From: Cyclostephanos tholiformis
Taxonomy: Eukaryota; Bacillariophyta; Thalassiosirophyceae; Thalassiosirales; Thalassiosiraceae
Direction: 5' to 3'
DNA length: 16,652 nt
Assembly: GCA_036939975.1 (NCBI GenBank)
Contig: JALLPB010000385.1
Location: 1-16,652 of the forward strand
Below, piece by piece: positions 10,610 through 16,652 of the stretch; the stretch's first letter is position 1, and each line of letters starts with the position of its first letter. The position numbers and the translations under genes were made by a program. The notes beneath the pieces were generated by a model, which was not told the origin of the DNA, ran no database searches, and saw only the letters and a list, made by a program, of their open reading frames with translations.

Positions 10610-10982
10610 TTTGAATAGGTTCACACACAGATTGTTGAATGAATTCTCTCCCGCCTCAAAATAAGACTGACGAAATGCGTGTCATCTTCTGGTAGGCTGC
10701 CGCGCGTAGTACTTCTTCTTGTTCAATGCCACCGGCTTCAGATTGTCGTCCTCCCAATCGATTGTCCACAAGAATAATCGCAGATTGTTTTGTAGATTAC
10801 AGCAGCCTGACCCGAGCACAAACTACAATAACCTTCTAACTCAAACAAAACTACTTCCTCTCGCTGGTAAAGTCCCTCAATATTGCTACACCCTTATTCC
10901 ACATAGAAAATAATTGTGCTGAAGTCACGGGTGGATTCATCGAAGAAACATTTTGCTTTTCATTCGGTGATTGGTAATGAGT
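10610..10982. other. Gap holding a candidate 3' exon on the minus strand
   Basis: Downstream of the formiminotransferase stop, the minus strand has an open frame ending at a TGA at 10682-10684. Its last part (10684-10760) reads DWEDDNLKPVALNKKKYYAR, charged and protein-like. It could be the last exon of the neighbouring small membrane protein, whose frame runs over an excellent donor (CAG|GTGAGC at 11028/11027, phase 0). A phase-0 acceptor TTGTAG at 10823 would give a 205-nt intron; a weaker GAG acceptor lies closer to the motif. Nothing else is seen in this stretch. Confidence 0.35.
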
Positions 10983-11285
10983 TTAAGTTTCTTTTTCCAT
11001 GATGCGAACTCGATGTGACATGCTCACCTGTGCCGAATCAGAGAAGGGATCAATGGTACCCTTCCTCCATTCCTTCCATTGCTCTTCCGCGTACTCTTGC
11101 AATTTCCACTTGGTTGTCAGTCGATGACGATATGACAATTCACGATGAATCAGCAGGAATCCGCACCCGGCGAAGACTGATCCTACTAATGCAGAAGGAA
11201 GGTGGAGACCCATTTTATCGGCGGCGATCAATCTTTGCGGTCGTTGCGAACAGGGAGAGACATGATTTGTCTCAATTGTACACAT
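10983..11285 (-). CDS. Small single-pass membrane protein of unknown function
   Basis: I do not recognise this protein. The frame runs 100 residues from ATG 11285; a second ATG at 11213 (MGLHLPSALVGSVFAGCGF) may be the true start, leaving about 76 residues. From there it has one hydrophobic segment of about 18 residues with small Gly/Ala/Ser faces, then a basic and acidic amphipathic tail (HRELSYRHRLTTKWKLQEYA, EEQWKEWRKG). This layout is common in small inner-mitochondrial-membrane proteins. The gene diverges from the ATP synthase gamma gene with about 210 nt between starts, which fits but does not prove a mitochondrial role. A strong splice donor at 11027 inside the frame suggests that the last 14 residues (after DPFSDSAQ) are intron read-through and that a further exon lies at about 10682-10822. 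Confidence 0.55.
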   Translation of the reverse strand: MCTIETNHVSPCSQRPQRLIAADKMGLHLPSALVGSVFAGCGFLLIHRELSYRHRLTTKWKLQEYAEEQWKEWRKGTIDPFSDSAQVSMSHRVRIMEKET

Positions 11286-11494
11286 AATACATCATAGTAC
11301 ACTCTACGATGCATAAGTAAGTACGATAAGGTACTAGGATACGATACGATATTTTTTATGGTAGTAAGTAGAGTAAAAAAATGCGTCTGTCTGACCCTAC
11401 TACACATTCGCCAACGTGCACGTTGAGTGAGCTTTCCGTCCGCCCTCCCGCCCCCTTTCTCTCCCCTAACACTAATACCACCACACTCAGGACA
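11286..11494. promoter_or_regulatory. Divergent promoter of the small membrane protein and ATP synthase gamma
   Basis: About 209 nt between the divergent starts. It carries GTACGATA/GATACGATACGATA half-sites at about 11321-11351, the octamer AGGTACTA at 11329-11336 (reverse of the octamer in the other divergent promoter), a poly-A tract before 11380, and a perfect 14-bp palindrome CAACGTGCACGTTG at 11412-11425 with two ACGT cores, 70 nt before the ATP synthase start. A pyrimidine-rich stretch leads into the ATG. ACGT cores are typical bZIP targets; which factor would bind here is unknown. Confidence 0.5.
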
Positions 11495-13006
11495 ATGATT
11501 GGTATTGCCGCTCAACATGTCTCCCGGGCAGTGCCCCGAGTTGCCACCAGGTCAGTATCCCCCCCCCCTCGTCTTGCCGTCCGCTTGGCGGCGTGGCTCG
11601 GGCGGGACACCAGCGACAGCTGCGAGTTGAGAACGTGCCGATGAACAAATGAATCTCATTTATCTTTTTAAGTGGAGCGACGTCGGATTCGGGCGATTAA
11701 CCCTCCACTGTCAGCAGGCTTTTATTACCGCGGTATCCTTTTCAAAAAAATTCGGAGGAATAACTCGAAAATTTCATGTAGAGAAGAGTAGTTGGTCTGC
11801 CGTTAAACGAGGGGGGCTTCTCGCCCGGTTCATTTTTGATGACCCTGGTGCTTGACGACAAAATCCAAAGCAAAATCCATGGCAGCGCGGGGATTTTGTC
11901 TTCAACGCACCTGAGCTATCCGTGGGGTTTCCAAAGATTTTTCTCTAACCCTACTCCCCGTCGTCACTTCACTTTACTCATGACATATTGATTTTACCCT
12001 CCCTCTCCAAATAAATTTGCAGGGCTGTCGTTGCCCGTGGTATGGCTACGGAAAAGCAGAGTGAGACCCTTCGCATTCATGATTGCCATACAATCTTTCA
12101 TCTACCCCCCCCCCCCCCTGATGTTTTCACTTCACCTCAATGAAATTAATCCACCTTGACCCCCCCCCTCTCTTAGTTTGGAACCAGATCCAATCAACCA
12201 AAAATATCCAGAAGATTACTTCGTCCATGAAGATGGTTTCCGCGGCCAAACTCAAGGGCGATGAGGGCCGTCGGGCGACCGCCATCGCGTTCAACACCTG
12301 GGCTGATCAGCTCAATGGCCCACCCATGTTGCTCGAAGGCGCCACGTTCGAGGAATTGCCCCAAAAGGTTCTAATCGTGCCCATAGGCACGGACAAAGGA
12401 TTATGCGGTGGCATCAACACGTTCATCACCCGAAATGTCAAGAATTGTGTGAAATTGATGGCAGCCCAGGGCAAGGAATGTGACATCGCCGTCATCGGGG
12501 ACAAGTCGCGTGGGCAGCTTCGCCGTGTCCTCTCGGATAAGATAATGCTGACCCTTACGGAGGTTCAGCAGCCGGGTAACTTTACCCTGGCTGGTGCACT
12601 AGCCTCTGAGCTCATTGCCAGTGGTTCTGGCAATTACGACGCGATTGTGATAATGTACAATGGTTTCAAGAATGCGGCCACCTACATCCAAAAGTATAAG
12701 GTGATCAAGCCGTTTAGCGGAGAGGGAGAGAACGAGCCACTCCTTGCCTACGAATTCGAACCGGATACCAAGGCGGAAGTCCTTGTCGATTTGACTGAGT
12801 ACCTCCTAACATCACAGATCTTCCATGCTCTCATGGACGGAGCCGCCGCTGAACAGTCAGCTCGCATGACTGCCATGGAGAACGCATCGAAGAATGCCGG
12901 AGAGTTGATCGGTTCCTTGACCCTCAAATACAATCGTGCTCGTCAATCTCGCATCACTACCGAACTTATTGAGATTATTTCTGGAGCTGCTGCCCTTGAA
13001 GGCTAA
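11495..13006 (+). CDS. ATP5F1C: Mitochondrial F1Fo-ATP synthase gamma subunit (three exons)
   Basis: Gamma is the rotating central stalk of F1, turning inside the alpha3-beta3 ring on the matrix side. Exons are 11495-11550, 12023-12060 and 12177-13006, joined in phases 2 and 1, giving 307 residues, normal for the mitochondrial form. Residues 1 to about 24 form a basic, Arg-rich, acid-free presequence (MIGIAAQHVSRAVPRVAT, then RAVVARG), with cleavage likely near ARG-MA. The N-terminal coiled-coil helix follows (IQSTKNIQKITSSMKMVSAA), then the conserved GTDKGLCGGIN loop at about residues 90-100, and the C-terminal helix ending ITTELIEIISGAAAL. The Cys-containing regulatory insert of chloroplast gamma is absent, so this is the mitochondrial gene. 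Intron 1 (472 nt) is much longer than the others in the window; intron 2 (116 nt) contains runs of 14 and 9 C. The middle exon of 38 nt is a microexon at the presequence/mature boundary. Confidence 0.95.
11551..12022 (+). other. Long first intron of the ATP synthase gamma gene
   Basis: The donor is CCAG|GTCAGT and the acceptor TTTGCAG|G. At 472 nt it is at least twice as long as any other intron here. It contains a perfect 10-bp inverted repeat (GACAAAATCC at 11857-11866 and GGATTTTGTC at 11891-11900, 24-nt loop) and a C run near 11560. Open frames inside it, such as 11649-11855, have no family motifs. An intronic enhancer or small RNA is possible but unsupported. Confidence 0.7.
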
Positions 13007-13311
13007 ATTTTCTATCACAGGAGCTGATTGAGTTATTTATTATGTGGTACAAGCTATTGTTTACGATAGTAACAATAAAATGGCACATGTTGAATAAATT
13101 TCCGCGTTTAATTTAACTGGCAATGGGGGGCGTGCGCTTGAAATAAAAACGTAACAAGCACTTTCACTGTTACAAGTACACTTTATGATTCCTATATAGT
13201 AGTCACCTTCCAAACGGGGGAACTGCATGATCTGACTTCGTTCGTACATCTTTCTTCTCCCTCTAGGTAGTGCTAGAGCAGGCCAGCTGCGTCCTGCATG
13301 AAGGATTCTGC
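13007..13311. other. 3' flank of ATP synthase gamma
   Basis: No gene is seen. AT-rich 3' untranslated sequence contains AATAAA at 13074-13079 and 13093-13098, plausible polyadenylation signals 68-87 nt after the stop. A 6-bp inverted repeat (GTAACA...TGTTAC) lies near 13151-13173. Confidence 0.5.
13074..13098 (+). terminator. Candidate polyadenylation signals of ATP synthase gamma
   Basis: Two AATAAA hexamers (13074-13079, 13093-13098) sit at a usual distance after the TAA stop at 13004-13006. Confidence 0.4.
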
Positions 13312-13758
13312 TTAGAGCATTTTTTGTTTAAATGTTCCATCCACGAGGGTAGTACGCATAAGATCTTTTCCAGTTTGGACGACAACAGCAAAAGGTCTTT
13401 CGATGTCACTTTTGTTTCCCAGCGTTAGTTTCCAAATAAAGGAGTTCTCCGATGACTGTTTCGTTCATGCTCCTAATGTGAACTACTGTTGTTGCGTTCG
13501 CGCTAGGAGCCCAGGCGCGTCATGAACATATTTGTCTGAGCCAACGTAAGGTTTGACGAAGACTCATCACTAGAGCGACGAGGTGAGCATAAAAAATACG
13601 CGAAGACGTTGTAGGTGTACAATTTATTAGTCATTTTGTAAATATTCATTTTGACGATTGCTACCTGATAAGCTGATGACTTCCAGAGGTGGTTCCATCG
13701 AGGCAGACATGTTGATACCACGAAATAGAAGCTGAACGAGGGCATTTTCGTTGCGCAT
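13312..13758 (-). pseudogene. Uncertain small multi-exon gene or decayed gene
   Basis: I do not recognise a family. Three protein-like pieces lie in order on the minus strand. Piece A, from ATG 13758 to a possible donor at 13664, begins MRNENALVQLLFRGINMSAS. Piece B, about 13562-13486, includes FVKPYVGSDKYVHDAPGLLA. Piece C, about 13455-13312, includes IWKLTLGNKSDIERPFAVVV then QTGKDLMRTTLVDG, ending in TAA. A to B can be spliced in phase 1 (102-nt intron, acceptor GATGAG). B and C share one reading frame broken only by TAG at about 13485 and TGA at about 13467; a 78-nt phase-2 intron could remove both but would drop the start of piece C. Either a real short gene with weak splice sites or a pseudogene with nonsense mutations would fit. 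A competing 113-residue frame (13503-13844) looks less protein-like. Confidence 0.35.
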
Positions 13759-13883
13759 CTTTTAATGGTCGATCTTTCGACGAGACGAAAAAAACCGCTC
13801 ATTCTACCTTTAAAATAAAGATTGCATATATGACTCAACACCATGCGAGCAATCTAGTTGGATTCGGGCAATCTAGTAAATGC

Positions 13884-15705
13884 TCACATCAAATCCCCAA
13901 AGTACTCCTCCATATCATCGAACCTCAGTCCCAATCCCGAGAAATCGCTCTTGACCTCATTCCCTGTGAGTGGACGAAAGGAGTGCTGCAAATTAGTCTT
14001 ACTCGACGCACGTGAAATGATCTCTCTCCTCGGGTCAACTCACACATGCTTCCCCGAGTTTCCATCTTGTCAGCCAATTTCGTCCTCCGTTCGATTTCTT
14101 CGTATGTCCAATTGGCCTCGTCGGCGGGGGCGAAGCAGCCGTGATACCCGTGCGGCACGGCGATGCCGATGGGAACCCTAGCGATGGGGCCGGATGGTAC
14201 GTCGTTCGCCCTCAGCACCACCAGCTCGCTTCTCTCCTCCCTTCCGTTATAAAGGACCGAGAGTATGTACCCGCCGTCCTCCGATTCGTCCCCACACTCC
14301 CTCTGAGCGTATATTGGCTCGCCGCAGAATTCGTATGACTCGGGGAACCAGCCCTCTCGCGCGTTCCCTTCAAGGTCGAACTTTATTATGCCCTGGGGGG
14401 GCGAGACGTCCTCCCCCATGCAGCCCGCGGCGGCATAAACGTAACGGTGTTTCTGCCCGCTAAATTTGGCATTCACGACGCCGAAATACACCTGATCGTT
14501 GCTGATGCATTCCTTGGTAACGACCCCCCGTTGCGGATGGACCCTGTACCGCCAAAGCGACTTCTTCGACGACATGGATCGGAACGCCGATAGCGTCGAC
14601 GCCCAAGGCCATTGCGTCGTGCCGCCGCCGCCGGAATGACTTCCCTCGCCGTCCCCTCGTATCCCGTCGGTGGAGCGTACCGCGTCGAAGATTATCGTGC
14701 CGTCCTCGTCCTCGTAGGCGTTGACGAATTGCAAATTGGCATCGGGGGAACCGTCGAACGGTATTTTGAACGATTTCAGCATGCCGGGTTTTTCGCTCCC
14801 CGCCCGTGCCACGATGTGTACAAGCTGCCGAAAAAAAAAGAAAAAACGAAATGTGTTTATGTACATCGATGGAGGTTGCATTGCAGTCAAAAAACGACGG
14901 ACGTGGGCGATTTTCAGAGACGGGACATCAGGGAAGGGAGGGGTGCACGGCATGCACAACACACCACGGAAAGACGAAAAATAAAAAATAAAAACGAATC
15001 ATCCCCCCATACTCACCGACGGTTCCGCCTCCAACGAAACGCTCTTCCCTGGTTCCTTCGATAGCATGTATTGCATCCCATTCACCCTCAACATCGGCTG
15101 AACGAAAACGGCGTAGTTTTCCGTCACCGCAAAGTCGTATATCATCGCGAAGCCCGGCAACTTTGTCCGTACCACGCCGTCGTTATCGCGAATCGGTTGG
15201 AATTTCGAATTGAATTCGTACAGGTTGAGCTGCGACGATCCCGAGTCCTCGTCGATGCCGTAGAACAGTATGCGATTACGTCTCGAGTCTATCACCGCAT
15301 TCGCTCCCATGGACTGGTCCTCCCTCTTCACGACCCCCCCCAGCTGACTCCGCCCGTCGGTCGACAATGCCAGCGCATCGAGCTTGTACGGCAATCCCCC
15401 GGACCACAGGGATAGCAGCCTCTTGCCGAAGTACACCGGGCGCGTATTCGACGTGTTCTTGCGCATCTTGTTCAATCCTGGGAGGAGGTGATGCCTGTAC
15501 AATGGCGGACACGGCAGATCGTTACATATGCGATGGTACGCGCCCCCTCCTACGCCCACGCCGGGGGGGGTCGACGTATACGTCGCGCGCGTGCCCTCCA
15601 TTCCCGTGTACATTTTCCTCCCCCGCTTCCTCTCGTTCGTGAACGCGTTCGTTCGGACGTAGCGAAATCGAACCGTCGCCCTCCCGGACGAGTTCGACCC
15701 CCCCT

Positions 15706-15749
<44 letters not shown>

Positions 15750-16432
15750 GCAACCGTCGGCCCCGCTCTTCCTCCTCCCCCCACCCCCCCCCCGTCGTCG
15801 CTGTCCGACGTCCTCCCATCGCCGCCTTCCATTACCCCTCCGTGGAACGTGATCGCCAACACCGCCCCATCCCCCTCGAAGGGATGGGATACCATCCTCC
15901 CGACGTCGACGCCATCGGGCACCGGCGGTCGTTTCGGCCTAACGAGGGAATTGCGCGGCGGCGGGAGGGATCCCGCGCTGAACATCGCCGGACCGGACTT
16001 GTAGTACGTCCCCACGAGGTCGGGGGGGAGGGCGCCGAACATCGGCGACGCGAGGGAGCAGGGCAATTCGGCGAAGGCGGTCTTGTACCCGTTGGAATAG
16101 GCGAGCATGTCCGGAGGTGGAAGCGGAGGCGGAGGAGGGGGGGTAGCGCGCTGCCTAGGTTGTTCGCCGGGCACGACGATGGCGGCGTCCGTGGACGACG
16201 ACGGGGATCCATCCGCGGCCACCGACGAGAATTGTTGGGAAGAGGAGGAGGAGTGGGAGGAGGACCACCACGACTGTGTGTAACATGGCGATGGGTTCGT
16301 CGTTCGGGGGACGTTGGGATGGTACGAACGCGGCGACGGCGGGAGTAGGCCGTGACCCCCAGGGGGAAGGAAGAGGAGGGCGAGTAGCGACGGACCCGTC
16401 ATCATCGACGGCATGCGGGGAAGGGGCCGCAT
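13884..16432 (-). CDS. Carotenoid cleavage oxygenase-like protein lacking most iron ligands
   Basis: The family (CCD/RPE65) splits carotenoids using Fe(II) held by four His on a seven-bladed propeller. Exons 16432-15017, 14824-14044 and 13963-13884 join in phases 0 and 1 (introns 192 and 80 nt) into about 758 residues from ATG 16432. The N-terminus has a hydrophobic segment (SLLALLFLPPGGHG, 15-28) then a Ser/Pro-rich stretch to about 107, resembling a signal peptide plus transit peptide for a secondary plastid, though the usual Phe after cleavage would be Leu here. Family features: GTYYKSGPAM (141-150), HPFEGDG (183-189), YDFAVTENYAVFVQP, FVNAYEDEDG, VPHGYHGCF, and a C-terminal tail SGLGLRFDDMEEYFGDLM. 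Iron positions: AHP is AN378A, HDF is Y432DF, HxxN is Q504FVN; only H700 (YHG) remains. A Gly/Asp/Thr-rich insert (about 203-248) with an 11-Thr run sits in an early blade. Fold family firm; dioxygenase activity doubtful. Confidence 0.88.
14825..15016 (-). other. First intron of the carotenoid oxygenase-like gene
   Basis: The intron starts GTGAGT at 15016 and ends in a long T tract then CGGCAG at 14825 (192 nt, phase 0). Both neighbouring frames run into it and soon stop, and removal joins the AEPS and LVHIVARAG segments as the family requires. Confidence 0.85.
15708..15740. repeat. Trinucleotide microsatellite (GTC)11 inside a coding exon
   Basis: Eleven perfect GTC units on the plus strand encode the run of 11 Thr (residues about 232-242) in the carotenoid oxygenase-like protein on the minus strand; the GCC units beside it encode Ala. 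The repeat falls in a low-complexity loop, so length changes in steps of three would keep the frame. Confidence 0.9.
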
Positions 16433-16652
16433 AATAGTATATTATACGAATTCGATGGAATGTTCCGATGGCTGTTGTTGGGTTCGTACGTAGGAGACGA
16501 GGAAGGTCGAGGAGATAATATCATGGATCATGCATCAAACATCAACCCCCCCAAAATAAAATTATTATGATGCGTGTAAAAAATGGGGTTGACTAGGTAT
16601 ATAGCACCAGAATGAACTTTAATACCTTCATTTTCGACATCATTTTCTCGCG
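16433..16652. promoter_or_regulatory. Upstream region of the carotenoid oxygenase-like gene
   Basis: The sequence 5' of the ATG at 16432 (reading on the minus strand) presumably contains the promoter. It is AT-richer than the gene. A TATATTATA-like stretch lies within 15 nt of the start codon, too close to act as a usual TATA box for a transcript with a leader. I see no other gene to the window end. Confidence 0.35.

Noticed and set aside
11649..11855. 68-residue frame inside ATP synthase gamma intron 1
   Set aside because: It lies wholly within an intron whose removal is required for the gamma protein and has no motif.
13925..14043. Read-through C-terminus of oxygenase exon 2
   Set aside because: The donor GTGAGT at 14043 and acceptor CACAG at 13964 match in phase, and the spliced tail (GLGLRFDDMEEYFG) is more family-like than the basic read-through.
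14612..15064. 150-residue plus-strand frame across the oxygenase intron
   Set aside because: It spans a well-supported intron on the other strand and reads as low-complexity basic sequence.
15488..16348. 286-residue open frame on the plus strand
   Set aside because: It is antisense to the carotenoid oxygenase-like exon, is dominated by Arg and low complexity caused by GC-rich codons, and shows no family motif.
1..16652. tRNA, rRNA, CRISPR array or transposon
   Set aside because: Scanning by eye found no tRNA arm set, no regularly spaced repeats, and no transposase, integrase or reverse transcriptase motif.

Overview
The window looks like nuclear DNA from a eukaryotic alga, most likely a diatom or related stramenopile. 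The evidence is: short GT-AG introns (mostly 68-192 nt) that join coding frames exactly; a nuclear-encoded mitochondrial ATP synthase subunit; a stand-alone plant-type formiminotransferase; a membrane-anchored class III nucleotide cyclase; and a carotenoid-oxygenase-family protein with an N-terminal signal-like segment, as on proteins sent to secondary plastids. Species cannot be named from the sequence alone. Poly-C and poly-T runs are frequent, and the right end is visibly richer in G+C than the centre.

Layout, left to right. (1) 252-2786 (+): two-exon receptor-type nucleotide cyclase with a CHASE-like extracytoplasmic region. (2) 3386-9183 (-): one large four-exon gene that I reconstruct as RIC1, a subunit of the Rab6/Ypt6 exchange factor at the Golgi. 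(3) 9464-10609 (+): single-exon formiminotransferase-domain protein. (4) 10983-11285 (-): small one-membrane-pass protein, probably with an extra 3' exon. (5) 11495-13006 (+): mitochondrial ATP synthase gamma subunit in three exons, the middle one only 38 nt. (6) 13312-13758 (-): uncertain small multi-exon gene or decayed gene. (7) 13884-16432 (-): three-exon carotenoid cleavage oxygenase-like protein.

Gene orientation mostly alternates, giving two divergent promoters (9184-9463 and 11286-11494) and three convergent ends. The genes do not form a pathway. They cover signalling, Golgi traffic, one-carbon/histidine-type metabolism, mitochondrial energy production and a plastid-type carotenoid protein. 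The small membrane protein and ATP synthase gamma share a promoter region, which weakly suggests a mitochondrial link.

The most notable observation is in the carotenoid-oxygenase-like protein. Three of the four histidines that hold the catalytic iron in this family are replaced (Asn378, Tyr432, Gln504) and only His700 remains, although the fold motifs and splice sites look intact. This points to a pseudoenzyme or a changed function. Second, the cyclase pairs a guanylate-cyclase-type Glu643 with an adenylate-cyclase-type Thr715 in its purine pocket. No tRNA, rRNA, CRISPR array or transposon was recognised.
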